A stretch of DNA of 64,000 nucleotides, from NCBI GenBank assembly GCA_947494645.1, contig CANLVO010000002.1:62001-126000 (forward strand), written 5' to 3'. How positions within the stretch are numbered: the stretch's first letter is position 1; each line of letters starts with the position of its first letter. The notes below the pieces were generated by a model. That model had not been told where the DNA came from and did not search any database. It saw nothing but the letters and a program-made list of their open reading frames with translations. Below, one piece after another: positions 10,406-19,634 of this stretch. The position numbers and the translations under genes were made by a program. The stretch is from an uncultured Litoreibacter sp. (GTDB lineage: Bacteria > Pseudomonadota > Alphaproteobacteria > Rhodobacterales > Rhodobacteraceae).

Positions 10406-11925
10406 GGCTGGTTCTGGTTCTGGGCGATCAGTTGTCAGAGACGCTCTCCGCACTGCAGCATGCGGACAAGGACACAGACGTCGTGGTCATGGCCGAGGTC
10501 GCGGCGGAAGCCACGTATGTGCCGCACCATCCGAAAAAGATAGCGTTCCTGTTCTCCGCCATGCGTAAGTTTGCGGCGAGGCTGATCTCCGATGGCTGGC
10601 AAGTGACCTATACAAAGCTGGACGACCCTGAGAATGCGGGGTCTATCCCCGGCGAGTTGCTCCGCCACGCAGAAACATATGGCGCCAGCGAGGTTATCGC
10701 CACTGAACCCGGGGAGTGGCGATTGATCGAGGCGCTGAATGACGGGCCATTGAAGGTCACCCAACTGCAGGACACACGCTTTATCGCCTCACATGCCGAA
10801 TTCGAGGCCTGGGCCGACGGGCGCAAAGAGCTTCGGATGGAGTGGTTTTACCGAGATATGCGCCGCAAGACGGGGCTGCTCATGGATGGAGACAAGCCGG
10901 TTGAAGGGAAATGGAATTTTGACCACGACAACCGCAAATCCGCGCCCAAATCGATCAACTACACAGGCCCGATGGAATTCACTCCCGATGAGACCGTGCA
11001 AGAAGTCTTGGACCTCGTCGAGGCGCGGTTCGGCGAGAATTTCGGCGATCTACATCCATTCTGGTTTGCGACTGACGCAGAGCAGGCGCAGCGCCAACTG
11101 ACCCGCTGGATCAACTACGCGCTGCCGCATTTCGGGGATTTTCAGGACGCAATGATGGGGGAAGAAAAGTTCCTCTATCACTCGATCATCAGCTTCTACA
11201 TCAATGCGGGGCTTCTCGACCCGCTGGATGTGTGCCGTCAGGTTGAGGACGCCTACCGCGACGGCCATGCGCCGATCAACGCAGCTGAGGGCTTCATCCG
11301 CCAGATCATCGGCTGGCGAGAGTATATGCGCGGCATCTATTTCCTCGAAGGGCCAGAATACACGTCGCGCAATGTTTTGGGCCATGAACGAGCACTGCCG
11401 GCGTTTTTCTGGGGGGCCGAAACCAAGATGAACTGCATCTCCAAGGCCGTAGGCCAAACCGGGACAGATGCCTACGCGCATCACATTCAGCGGCTAATGG
11501 TGACGGGCAATTTCGCGCTGCTCGCAGGCGTAGATCCGCACGAAGTTCATGAGTGGTACTTGGCGGTCTACGCGGATGCCTATGAGTGGGTCGAGGCCCC
11601 GAATGTGATCGGGATGAGCCAGTGGGCAGATGGCGGGGTGGTCGGCTCGAAACCCTATATCTCGTCCGGGGCCTATATCGACCGGATGTCGGATTACTGC
11701 AAAAGCTGTGCCTATATGGTGAAAGACAAGACCGGGCCGGATGCCTGCCCGTTCAACGTGCTCTATTGGGACTTTCTGGCCCGGCACCGCGACCGGTTCG
11801 GCAATAACCACCGAATGGGCAATATGTACCGGGTCTGGGACCGGATGGATGAAGCCAAGCGCGACGTAGTCCGTGCGGAAGCACAGGCTTGGCTCGCCCG
11901 GCTTGACGCAGGCGACGTTGTTTAG
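10399..11925 (+). CDS. FeS-type bacterial cryptochrome/(6-4) photolyase
   Basis: A 508-residue flavoprotein of the iron-sulfur bacterial cryptochrome/photolyase class (PhrB of Agrobacterium, CryB of Rhodobacter). N-terminal photolyase antenna domain LVLVLGDQLSE, then the all-helical FAD domain. Four Cys fit the [4Fe-4S] set: one in KMNCISKAVG, two in DYCKSCAY and one in DACPFN. The C-terminal MGNMYRVWDRM segment is typical. Members repair (6-4) photoproducts or act as light sensors; sequence alone does not separate these roles. Overlaps the SDR gene upstream by 7 bases. Confidence 0.92.
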   Translation: MVRLVLVLGDQLSETLSALQHADKDTDVVVMAEVAAEATYVPHHPKKIAFLFSAMRKFAARLISDGWQVTYTKLDDPENAGSIPGELLRHAETYGASEVIATEPGEWRLIEALNDGPLKVTQLQDTRFIASHAEFEAWADGRKELRMEWFYRDMRRKTGLLMDGDKPVEGKWNFDHDNRKSAPKSINYTGPMEFTPDETVQEVLDLVEARFGENFGDLHPFWFATDAEQAQRQLTRWINYALPHFGDFQDAMMGEEKFLYHSIISFYINAGLLDPLDVCRQVEDAYRDGHAPINAAEGFIRQIIGWREYMRGIYFLEGPEYTSRNVLGHERALPAFFWGAETKMNCISKAVGQTGTDAYAHHIQRLMVTGNFALLAGVDPHEVHEWYLAVYADAYEWVEAPNVIGMSQWADGGVVGSKPYISSGAYIDRMSDYCKSCAYMVKDKTGPDACPFNVLYWDFLARHRDRFGNNHRMGNMYRVWDRMDEAKRDVVRAEAQAWLARLDAGDVV

Positions 11926-11942
11926 GCTACCTATCAGGCGCC

Positions 11943-13406
11943 TTAGTTGTTGTCTGCTGCCTCGGTTTCAGCTTCGGCGGCAGGCTCTGAGGCCGGTTCG
12001 GCGACGGCCTCTTCCGTTTCGCTGATCTTTGTCAGGCGGCCCTCAGCCCATTCACCCGCCGAGACCGCTCCGTCTGCGTAGCTCATAACACCCTCGCCGG
12101 ACCGTTTGCCGTTCTCGAACGCACCTTCATAGACGTCCCCGGTGGGGTAGGTTGCCTTGCCGGTCCCACTGATCTGGCCGTCTTTCCACTCACCTTCATA
12201 AGAGAACCCATCAGGCCGAGTGAAACTGCCCTGCCCGTCACGCTGACCCCCTTTAAAAGTGCCGTCATATACCGACCCATCGGCATAAGATGCTCTGCCG
12301 GCACCCTCGCGCTTACCTTCCACCCAAGCACCTTCGTAGACGTAGCCATCAGGGTAAGTCATCTTGCCTTGGCCCGAGATCAAGGCATTTTCGAAGCTGC
12401 CTTCATAGACCAAACCGTTTTCATACCGGGCGACGCCTTGGCCCTCGATTACGCCTGCGACCCAATCACCCTCGTAAGTCGAGCCGTCCGGGTAAGTTAT
12501 TTTGCCGGTGCCATTGGCCAGATCGTCCTTGAGCTCTCCTTCATAGACGGAGCCGTCGGGGTAAGTCACTTTGCCGGTACCTTCGATTTTGCCGTTCACC
12601 CAGCTGCCGGTATATGCAAAGCCGTCTGTGCCGGTGAAGCTGCCCTGGCCGTTTCGGGCATCCGCCATGAACGCGCCTTCATATACGTCGCCATTCGCAT
12701 AGGTGACCTTGCCCGTGCCTTCGCGAGCCCCGGCCACCAAAGTTCCTTCATAGACGTCGCCGTTGGATTGCGTCAGCGTGCCCGTGCCGTCAATCTGGCC
12801 GTCTTTCCAGTCGCCGGTATACGTCAGCCCGTCGGTCATCACCAAGGTCCCTTCGCCCTGCCGTTTGCCGCCAGCCATCTGGCCATCATAGGTCGCACCA
12901 TCCGGGTAGGTGATCTTGCCCTTACCTTCTTTGACGCCACCCACCCATTGACCTTCGTAGCGGTAGCCATTTGGGCTGACCATCAGGCCGGTGCCGTGGT
13001 GCTGCGCGTTGCGGAACTCACCCTCGTAACGTGTGCCGTTAGCGTAAGTTGCAATGCCGCGACCGGTAATTTTTCCGTCGGTCCAGTCGCCCTCATAAGT
13101 GCCGCCATCGGCGAAGATAATCTTGCCAAACCCGTCAGGCTTTCCAGTCTCGAACTGGCCTTCATAAAGCGAGCCGTTGGGGAAACGCGCGGTGCCTTGG
13201 CCTTTGATCTCACCTTCGACCCAATTGCCGGAGTACTCGTAGCCATTGGGCAGCGTAAACGTGCCTTGGCCGTGGCGTTTTCCCTCTTTGAATGCGCCAG
13301 TATATAGCCCGCCATCGTCATACTGCTTGGTCCCGCTCTCTTGAGCAGCGGCAGGTGCGGCGAGGCTAAGCGCCAAAAGAGTTGCGGCGACATGTTTCAA
13401 TTGCAC
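11943..13406 (-). CDS. Exported MORN-repeat protein (18 repeats)
   Basis: A 487-residue protein with a Sec signal peptide (MQLKHVAATLLALSLAAPAAAQ, cleavage after AAA-Q). Then come 18 uninterrupted 23-residue MORN repeats of the form YEGxWxxGxxxGxGxxxYxDGxx from about residue 35 to 450, a degenerate nineteenth (SAGEWAEG), and an acidic Glu/Ala tail. MORN repeats build an extended beta-hairpin ribbon and often mediate protein or lipid contacts; the role here is unknown. Probably periplasmic or surface-located. The repeats are diverged from each other rather than identical, so the array is old. Divergent from nadE with 152 bases between. Confidence 0.9.
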   Translation of the reverse strand: MQLKHVAATLLALSLAAPAAAQESGTKQYDDGGLYTGAFKEGKRHGQGTFTLPNGYEYSGNWVEGEIKGQGTARFPNGSLYEGQFETGKPDGFGKIIFADGGTYEGDWTDGKITGRGIATYANGTRYEGEFRNAQHHGTGLMVSPNGYRYEGQWVGGVKEGKGKITYPDGATYDGQMAGGKRQGEGTLVMTDGLTYTGDWKDGQIDGTGTLTQSNGDVYEGTLVAGAREGTGKVTYANGDVYEGAFMADARNGQGSFTGTDGFAYTGSWVNGKIEGTGKVTYPDGSVYEGELKDDLANGTGKITYPDGSTYEGDWVAGVIEGQGVARYENGLVYEGSFENALISGQGKMTYPDGYVYEGAWVEGKREGAGRASYADGSVYDGTFKGGQRDGQGSFTRPDGFSYEGEWKDGQISGTGKATYPTGDVYEGAFENGKRSGEGVMSYADGAVSAGEWAEGRLTKISETEEAVAEPASEPAAEAETEAADNN

Positions 13407-13558
13407 GATGGTTTCCCCCGAATTCCCTCAAAAACGCCAGCGCGTTGTTGCAAAAAAGACTAGTGGAGGCCGGGGGCGGTGACAAGCACTGCTGCTGCGG
13501 CCCTTTCCCTTGAGCATAGGTCTGCTAGAACGGTCGCAACTGCACCGGAGACACGTCC

Positions 13559-15217
13559 ATGACCCAAACTTTCCGCCTGACATTGGCGCAGCTGAACCCA
13601 ACCGTGGGCGACTTTGCGGGCAACGCGGCCAAGGCGATTGCAGCTTGGGAAGAGGCGCGTGCAGCCGACGCTCAGATGGTCGCATTGCCCGAGATGTTTC
13701 TGACCGGCTATCAGGTGCAAGACCTTCCAATGAAGCCTGCCTTCACGGCGGATGCGATGCGCGCCGTTGATGCGTTGGCCGCACAAATTGCGGAGGGCCC
13801 CGCGATGGGGATCGGGCATCCGATGATGCAGGACGGACAGCTTTATAACGCCTATTCGATCCTGAAAGACGGCAAAGTAGCTTCGCGGATCCTCAAGCAT
13901 GAGTTGCCGAATTTTAATGTGTTTGACGAGAAGCGGGTCTATACGCGCGGACCCATTCAGGGGCCTTATGCGCTGGACCCGTTGCGGATCGGCACGCCAA
14001 TCTGCGAAGACGCTTGGCATGAGGATGTGTCAGAAACCTTGGCCGAGTCGGGGGCGCAATTGCTCTTGGTGCCTAACGGCTCGCCCTACTTTCGCAATAA
14101 GCATGACATTCGGGTAAGTCACATGGTGTCCCGTGTGGTCGAGACCGGGCTGCCGCTGGTCTACCTCAACATGGTCGGCGGGCAGGATGACCAGGTGTTT
14201 GACGGCTGCTCTTTCGTGCTGAACCCGGGGGGCGAGTTGGCATTGCAACTGCCTGCCTTTGACGAGGTGATCGCGCATGTTGATTTCGAGCAAGGCGACG
14301 ACGGCTGGCGCGCGATTGCATCAACGAAGACCGTGTTGCCGGATGAATGGGCGCTCGATTACCGGATGATGGTCGAGTCGCTGCGCGACTATATGGGCAA
14401 GACCGGGTTCAAGTCGGTGTTGCTGGGCATGTCGGGCGGGATCGACTCGGCGCTGGTGGCGACAATTGCGTGCGACGCGCTGGGTCCGGAGAACGTGCGC
14501 TGTGTGATGCTGCCGTCGGAATATACGTCGGAACATTCGCTGGAAGACGCGTCCGACTGTGCCAACCGTTTGGGCGCGCGGATTGACACAGTGCCTATTT
14601 CCGGGCCGCGTGCAGCGGTGACAGAGGCTTTGGCCCCTTTAATGGAGGGCACCGAACCGGATGTGACCGAAGAGAATATCCAGTCGCGGTTGCGTGGTCT
14701 GATGCTGATGGCGCTGTCGAACAAGTTTGGCGAAATGCTTCTGACCACGGGTAACAAGTCCGAGGTCGCGGTGGGTTATGCCACGATCTACGGAGACATG
14801 TCGGGCGGCTACAACCCGATCAAGGACCTCTACAAGATGCGGGTCTTTGAGACCTGCCGTTGGCGCAACACGCATCATGAGAGCTGGTTGATGGGCAAAC
14901 AGGGCGAGGTGATCCCGACCCGTATCATTGACAAGCCTCCATCCGCAGAGCTGCGGCCTGATCAAAAAGATGAGGACTCACTGCCGCCCTATGAGGTGTT
15001 GGATGACATACTGGACCGTTTGGTGGATCAAGACCAATCCGTGGCAGAAGTAGTCGCCGCGGGCCATGACCGTGCAATGGTCAAGAAGATCGAGCATCTG
15101 ATCTACATTTCAGAGTACAAGCGCTTCCAATCCGCCCCCGGCGGGCGTTTGACTCCGCGCGCTTTCTGGCTGGATCGCCGCTACCCTATTGTGAACCGCT
15201 GGCGCGATACGAGCTAG
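13559..15217 (+). CDS. nadE: Glutamine-dependent NAD+ synthetase
   Basis: A 552-residue fusion of an N-terminal nitrilase-type glutaminase and a C-terminal NAD synthetase. Glutaminase triad: Glu in LPEMFLTG, Lys in LKHELPN, Cys in TPICEDAW. The synthetase P-loop SGGIDSAL is at about residue 293. It amidates deamido-NAD+ using glutamine nitrogen, the last step of NAD synthesis. Length is normal for the short glutamine-dependent type. The stop overlaps the convergent sensor kinase stop by 4 bases (CTAG). Confidence 0.97.
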   Translation: MTQTFRLTLAQLNPTVGDFAGNAAKAIAAWEEARAADAQMVALPEMFLTGYQVQDLPMKPAFTADAMRAVDALAAQIAEGPAMGIGHPMMQDGQLYNAYSILKDGKVASRILKHELPNFNVFDEKRVYTRGPIQGPYALDPLRIGTPICEDAWHEDVSETLAESGAQLLLVPNGSPYFRNKHDIRVSHMVSRVVETGLPLVYLNMVGGQDDQVFDGCSFVLNPGGELALQLPAFDEVIAHVDFEQGDDGWRAIASTKTVLPDEWALDYRMMVESLRDYMGKTGFKSVLLGMSGGIDSALVATIACDALGPENVRCVMLPSEYTSEHSLEDASDCANRLGARIDTVPISGPRAAVTEALAPLMEGTEPDVTEENIQSRLRGLMLMALSNKFGEMLLTTGNKSEVAVGYATIYGDMSGGYNPIKDLYKMRVFETCRWRNTHHESWLMGKQGEVIPTRIIDKPPSAELRPDQKDEDSLPPYEVLDDILDRLVDQDQSVAEVVAAGHDRAMVKKIEHLIYISEYKRFQSAPGGRLTPRAFWLDRRYPIVNRWRDTS

Positions 15218-16413
15218 GTTGGCCGTATCTTGCTGGGCAGTCCCGTGCCTATTTGCGTATAGCCCGTCAACTGAAAGGGCGTGGCCTTCGGCAGGCTGCC
15301 CTCCTTTTGCTGGGCGTTCTTTGAGGTCCCAGCGAACGCACCCGGCAGAGTGAACTGGATCGCAGCGCCAGTTGTAAAGTTGTTCTGCGCCTGTACCACG
15401 CGGCCGCCGCGTGCGGCTACGATGGCTAGGGCAGAATTCAATCCAAAGTCCGTGCCAACCTGACCGGGTGTTGGCAATACCGACTGCCCATCACTGCGGA
15501 TGCCTGCGGAGCGCCCGACGCCGTCATCGCTGACCGTCACGGCGATAACATTGCCGGTTGGGTCATCCGCCAGCTCTGCGACGCTGACGGAGATCTTTTT
15601 GTCAGCATAGCGCACGGCGTTTTCCATCAAGTTGCGCAGTACCATCTGCATGGCAACGCGGTCAGTGGTGACATGCGCGCTTGGCAGTTCGATGCTCAGG
15701 CGTTGGTGAGGATCAAGCAGGGCCGCAATGTCAGAGGCAACATGCCCCATATCAACTTCGTCCACCTCTTTCTTGGCAAGCTTAAGGCCTTGGGCCGTCG
15801 CGAGAATGCCGCTCATGGAGGCAATGGCGTCATGGGCGATTTCTGAGCAAAGCGCCAACTGATCCCCTTTTTCATCGCCGAGGTCCACAAAACCGTCCAT
15901 AACCATATCAATCAGGGCGATCATTGTCTGAAACGGCCCCTGCATATCCTGCGCCGTTGTTGAGGCAAAAACCTGCAGGTCTTCGTTCAGCCGCGTCATT
16001 TCAGACAGCTTTTGTGAGGCGCCAAACATAGCATCCTTGCGGGGTGTGATGTCGAAAGCCAGACCCACAATCTGGCTCAAATTGCCCTGATCGTCGAATA
16101 CCGGAGAGAGGGTCGTTTGCCACCAAAGCGGGCCGGTCGGCAGCTCTAGAATCTCTTCATAGGTGTAGACCTCGCCGGAGGCCCGGCAGATCTCGTAGTT
16201 CTGGACGACGGTGTCGGCGAGCCGTTGCGGAAAGGCGTCATGCGGGGTTTTTCCGACCACCATCTCGTTGCTCAGGCCGGACAGGTTTTGGTGAATACCG
16301 TTGAGACCTCGAAAAACGAACGTCTCTGGACCCTGCACCTGCAAGAGGAACATAGGTTGTTGGATGAGCTCCATCACATCCAAAATTTGGTCTCTGTTGT
16401 CGCCAAGTGTCAT
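15214..16413 (-). CDS. PAS-domain histidine-kinase-like protein lacking the phospho-acceptor His
   Basis: A 399-residue soluble protein: N-terminal PAS domain (about 10-130, with PAC-like LWWQTTLSPVFDDQGN), a helical dimerisation region (about 140-215), and a GHKL ATPase domain with N box NLMENAVRYA (261-270) and G1 box SDDGVG. The expected H-box reads FASTTAQDMQGPF, placing Gln155 where SHDLxxP kinases have the phosphorylated His. There are no membrane segments. It may bind ATP but probably cannot autophosphorylate in the usual way. No partner response regulator is adjacent. Overlaps nadE stop by 4 bases. Confidence 0.8.
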   Translation of the reverse strand: MTLGDNRDQILDVMELIQQPMFLLQVQGPETFVFRGLNGIHQNLSGLSNEMVVGKTPHDAFPQRLADTVVQNYEICRASGEVYTYEEILELPTGPLWWQTTLSPVFDDQGNLSQIVGLAFDITPRKDAMFGASQKLSEMTRLNEDLQVFASTTAQDMQGPFQTMIALIDMVMDGFVDLGDEKGDQLALCSEIAHDAIASMSGILATAQGLKLAKKEVDEVDMGHVASDIAALLDPHQRLSIELPSAHVTTDRVAMQMVLRNLMENAVRYADKKISVSVAELADDPTGNVIAVTVSDDGVGRSAGIRSDGQSVLPTPGQVGTDFGLNSALAIVAARGGRVVQAQNNFTTGAAIQFTLPGAFAGTSKNAQQKEGSLPKATPFQLTGYTQIGTGLPSKIRPT

Positions 16414-16484
16414 CCAGGGTGTCCAATCACAGATCTGTCCCCTCTCGCTTGGTCTTTCTTGCAGCCCTTCCCTAACAAAACGTT

Positions 16485-16514
16485 GCGCCGCCTCGCATTT
16501 CTACGACGCGGCGC
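16485..16514 (-). terminator. Candidate terminator after MBL-fold gene
   Basis: GCGCCGC and GCGGCGC form a 7-bp stem around a 16-base loop, followed on the minus strand by AACGTTTTGTT. It lies 27 bases past the stop of the metallo-hydrolase gene. Long loop and weak tract limit confidence. Confidence 0.4.
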
Positions 16515-16540
16515 TTCTCGATTTCTTAAAATGTGATCTG

Positions 16541-17473
16541 TCAGAGCATCATCTGGTAGCTCACGGGGACGTATTCAAACCCGTCATCTTTGGCAGCTAC
16601 ATATCCGACACCAGGGAATGGCATGTGATATCCAACAGTTGGGATCTTGTCTGCCGCCAACATGCCCAGCACCTTGCGCCGGGACGCAGCAGCGGCAGAT
16701 TTGTCCATGTCAAACTTCACTTCCCAGTCGGGATGCGCCAACGAATACACGTAATGATTGGCCAGATCGGCCATCAGCAAAAGCTGCTTACCACCGGACT
16801 CCAACATATAGGTCATGTGCCCGGGCGTATGGCCAAACGCACCCACCGCCGTGATGCCGGACGCCACGGCCGCACCGTCGTCGATCATTGAAAACTTATC
16901 GTCCAGCGGCTTCACCTTGGCGTTGAAATTGTCATTCGCAGCACCAGACCAATGGTTGTGTTCCGCCGCGCCGGTGACGTAGCTCGCATTGGTGAAAGTC
17001 TCGCCTCCGTCTCCTATCAAGCCGCCGATATGGTCGCCATGCATGTGAGTAATGACCACCGTGTTGACGTCGCTTGGCGCATAGCCCGCCGCGTCCAGCG
17101 CGCCCACGATGCCCTCGGGGCTTTGGCCAGTGTCAAACAGGATGACCTCTGAACCGGTGTTGACCAAAGTGGGCGTGAAGAAGAACTGCATCTTGTCATT
17201 GGGCAGAAAAGCCGCCTCTGAGACAGCGGCGAACTCGTCGGCCGGAACGTTCATCCCAAAGATGTTCTGCGGGCCCTCAACCATCCTTGTGTTGGTCAGC
17301 AAGGTAACCACTTCGAAATCGCCCAGCTGCATTCGACGGTAGGTCGCCATGCCGATGTCTTTCTTGGCATGACCATCAGCGCGGGTCGCAGTGGCAGTCA
17401 GAAGCGCAGGTGCGCCCAAAGGAAGTGCAGCGCCAAGTTTCAGGGCCGCACGGCGGGAGAATGAGTTCGGCAT
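16541..17473 (-). CDS. Tat-exported MBL-fold metallo-hydrolase
   Basis: A 310-residue periplasmic hydrolase. Twin-arginine signal MPNSFSRRAALKLGAALPLGAPALLTATATRA. Metallo-beta-lactamase fold with the zinc motif THMHGDHIGG at about residue 141 and a later His in GHTPGHMTY; the Asp ligand is probably LLMADLANH. The family is broad (lactonases, alkyl sulfatase-like and quorum-quenching enzymes), and nothing here fixes the substrate. An AGGAGAG ribosome-binding site lies before the ATG. Divergent from gltX. Confidence 0.88.
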   Translation of the reverse strand: MPNSFSRRAALKLGAALPLGAPALLTATATRADGHAKKDIGMATYRRMQLGDFEVVTLLTNTRMVEGPQNIFGMNVPADEFAAVSEAAFLPNDKMQFFFTPTLVNTGSEVILFDTGQSPEGIVGALDAAGYAPSDVNTVVITHMHGDHIGGLIGDGGETFTNASYVTGAAEHNHWSGAANDNFNAKVKPLDDKFSMIDDGAAVASGITAVGAFGHTPGHMTYMLESGGKQLLLMADLANHYVYSLAHPDWEVKFDMDKSAAAASRRKVLGMLAADKIPTVGYHMPFPGVGYVAAKDDGFEYVPVSYQMML

Positions 17474-17625
17474 GGTATTTCTCTCCTGTTTTTGATCAGA
17501 TGTTATAGTATAGCGCGACTTCGGCTTGGATCGATAAACACCGCGTGAACAGCTTTGGCGCGCCGCAGTATATGGACAAACAGCGCGGCCTATGTTTCAC
17601 CCAGCCAGCCTTCAAAGGATCTGAA

Positions 17626-18951
17626 ATGACCGTCACCCGCTTTGCCCCCTCTCCCACCGGCTACCTGCATGTCGGCAACCTGCGTACTGCGCTGTTCAAC
17701 TATCTGATTGCTCGCAAGAATGGCGGTGAATTTGTGTTGCGGCTGGACGACACGGATCCAGAACGTTCCAAGCCGGAATATGCGGACGCAATCAAGCAAG
17801 ACCTTGAATGGCTCGGCCTTGAATGGGACCGGGTGGAGACGCAGTCCTCCCGGTTGGACCGCTACGCCGAAGCCGCTGACAAACTGCGCGAGATCAACCG
17901 CTTCTACGAGGCATGGGAAACGCCGGTCGAGCTGGACCTGAAACGCAAGAAACAACTCAATATGGGAAAGCCGCCCGTCTATGACCGTGCCGCGCTGGAC
18001 CTGAGTGAGGCCGAAAAGGACGCGCTCAAGGCAGAGCGTGGCTCAGGCGTATGGCGCTTCAAGCTGGACCATGCCCGGATCAACTGGACCGATGGCATCC
18101 TCGGCGACATATCAATTGACGCGGCCTCGGTTTCTGATCCTGTGCTTATTCGCGGTGACGGTCAGGTGCTTTATACGATTGCGTCGGTGGTCGATGACAC
18201 GGACATGGGCATTACGCATGTCGTGCGTGGCTCGGACCATGTGACGAATACCGCGACGCAGATCCAGATCATCGAGGCGCTCGGCGGAACAGTTCCCAAT
18301 TTTGCGCACCACTCGTTGTTGACCGGACCACAAGGTGAAGCTTTGTCCAAACGTCTCGGCACATTGGCGCTGCGCGACCTGCGCGAAAACGGTGTGGAGC
18401 CGCTGGCCCTGCTGTCGCATATGGCCCGCATCGGGTCCTCGGATCCAATAGAGCTGCGCAGCTCCATGGAGGAGCTGGTCGAGGGGTTCGATTTGTCGCG
18501 TTTCGGCACAGCTCCAACTAAGTTTGATGTAGATGACCTTTACCCGCTGACCGCAAAGCACCTGCATGCGCAGGACGTAGATGCAGTCGCAGCAGATCTT
18601 GACGCTTTGGGCGTTCCTGCGGAGTTGCAAGACGCCTTCTGGAACGTGGCTCGTGAAAACATCACGACGCGCCACGACATAGCACAATGGTGGACCCTCT
18701 GCCGTGACGGGGCGGAGCCCGATATCGACCCGGAGGATGCAGAATTTGTGTCCGAGGCGCTGACCTTACTGCCCGAAATGCCGTTCACGGAGACCAGCTG
18801 GTCCGAATGGACCTCGGCCGTGAAAGAGAAATCTGGACGCAAGGGCCGGGCGCTGTTCATGCCGCTCAGGAAGGCGTTGACAGGAATGCAGCATGGCCCC
18901 GATATGGGTCAGCTGATGCCGCTGCTGCAAACGGTCCGCGCAAAAGGCTGA
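17626..18951 (+). CDS. gltX: Glutamyl-tRNA synthetase
   Basis: A 441-residue class I aminoacyl-tRNA synthetase. The HIGH-type motif is in FAPSPTGYLHVGNLRTALF at the N-terminus. The KMSKS-type signature is ALSKRLG at about residue 243. I chose MTVTRFAPSPTG because it is the invariant family start and AAAGGA lies 8 bases upstream; the ORF-track start 27 codons earlier is unsupported. It is the shorter of the two alphaproteobacterial GluRS types, so a second gltX elsewhere in the genome is likely. Confidence 0.95.
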   Translation: MTVTRFAPSPTGYLHVGNLRTALFNYLIARKNGGEFVLRLDDTDPERSKPEYADAIKQDLEWLGLEWDRVETQSSRLDRYAEAADKLREINRFYEAWETPVELDLKRKKQLNMGKPPVYDRAALDLSEAEKDALKAERGSGVWRFKLDHARINWTDGILGDISIDAASVSDPVLIRGDGQVLYTIASVVDDTDMGITHVVRGSDHVTNTATQIQIIEALGGTVPNFAHHSLLTGPQGEALSKRLGTLALRDLRENGVEPLALLSHMARIGSSDPIELRSSMEELVEGFDLSRFGTAPTKFDVDDLYPLTAKHLHAQDVDAVAADLDALGVPAELQDAFWNVARENITTRHDIAQWWTLCRDGAEPDIDPEDAEFVSEALTLLPEMPFTETSWSEWTSAVKEKSGRKGRALFMPLRKALTGMQHGPDMGQLMPLLQTVRAKG

Positions 18952-18983
18952 GGCCTCGCCATGGTGTGCTTCGCAGGGGGTTT

Positions 18984-18998
18984 GGGGGCAAAGCCCCC
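18984..18998. repeat. GGGGGC-AAA-GCCCCC hairpin
   Basis: A perfect 6-bp stem with 3-base loop in the 100-base gap between convergent gltX and the thioredoxin gene. Similar hairpins occur at 50060-50074 (CGGGGC-TCT-GCCCCG) and 60177-60190. It could act as a bidirectional transcription stop, although there is no U tract. Confidence 0.45.
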
Positions 18999-19051
18999 GG
19001 GTCCGCGCGACAGCGCAATAACATCATGCGCGGCGCAGCCGCACATTCAGA

Positions 19052-19606
19052 TCAGCTTCCAGCCATCCAGCCCCTGATCAATGCCTGTGCGGCGGGGCTG
19101 TCCCATTCGTAGTCACCCACAGCGCGACCGATTTCTTGGCCTTCCGGGTTGATGAAGATACTCACCGGCAGCCCGGGCGCGCCCGCCTCGCGTGCAATCT
19201 GCATCTTCGGGTCAAACAGCTTGGGAAGGTTCACCAATTCCTTCTCGGCGAAAAACGCATCCACAGCAGGGCGCGCGTTTCGACCAGTGGCTAGGGTGAC
19301 CACCTCGAAGCCTTCGCCAATTGCACCGTCCAGACGGTTCAGCGCAGGCATTTCCTTTACGCAAGGCGCACACCAGAGCGCCCAGAAATTCAAAAGCACA
19401 TGTTTGCCGCGGTAATCATCCAAAGTCGCAGGCGCGCCGTTCTCGTCAAGGAACGCCGAAAGCTGCAAAGGACGGGGCTCAGAATGGAACTGGATGCGAC
19501 CCAACTCGCCCTCGGCCAAAGCCACCAGACGGCCTACATCGGCGCTGGCGGGGTTGCCCATCAGGGCCAGCCCCGCGTATAGGACCAAGGATCGGAATAG
19601 ACGCAT
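19052..19606 (-). CDS. TlpA-like thioredoxin-fold lipoprotein or exported protein
   Basis: A 184-residue protein with an N-terminal hydrophobic export signal ([22 protein letters not shown]) and a thioredoxin fold with redox motif [15 protein letters not shown]. TlpA/ResE-type proteins reduce disulfides in the periplasm, often for cytochrome maturation. The cis-Pro segment is [12 protein letters not shown]. The ORF-track ORF extends 124 codons upstream across argH, which I reject because the signal peptide begins at this Met. Divergent from argH with 28 bases between starts, so the promoters must overlap or sit inside the opposing genes. Confidence 0.88.
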   Translation of the reverse strand: MRLFRSLVLYAGLALMGNPASADVGRLVALAEGELGRIQFHSEPRPLQLSAFLDENGAPATLDDYRGKHVLLNFWALWCAPCVKEMPALNRLDGAIGEGFEVVTLATGRNARPAVDAFFAEKELVNLPKLFDPKMQIAREAGAPGLPVSIFINPEGQEIGRAVGDYEWDSPAAQALIRGWMAGS

Positions 19607-19634
19607 AACTGCAGCTCCAACAAGGCCAGCCTCA

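Noticed and set aside
12369-13307. 312-residue plus-strand ORF opposite the MORN gene
   Set aside because: Its periodic composition mirrors the 69-base MORN repeat on the other strand; it is a by-product of the repeat.
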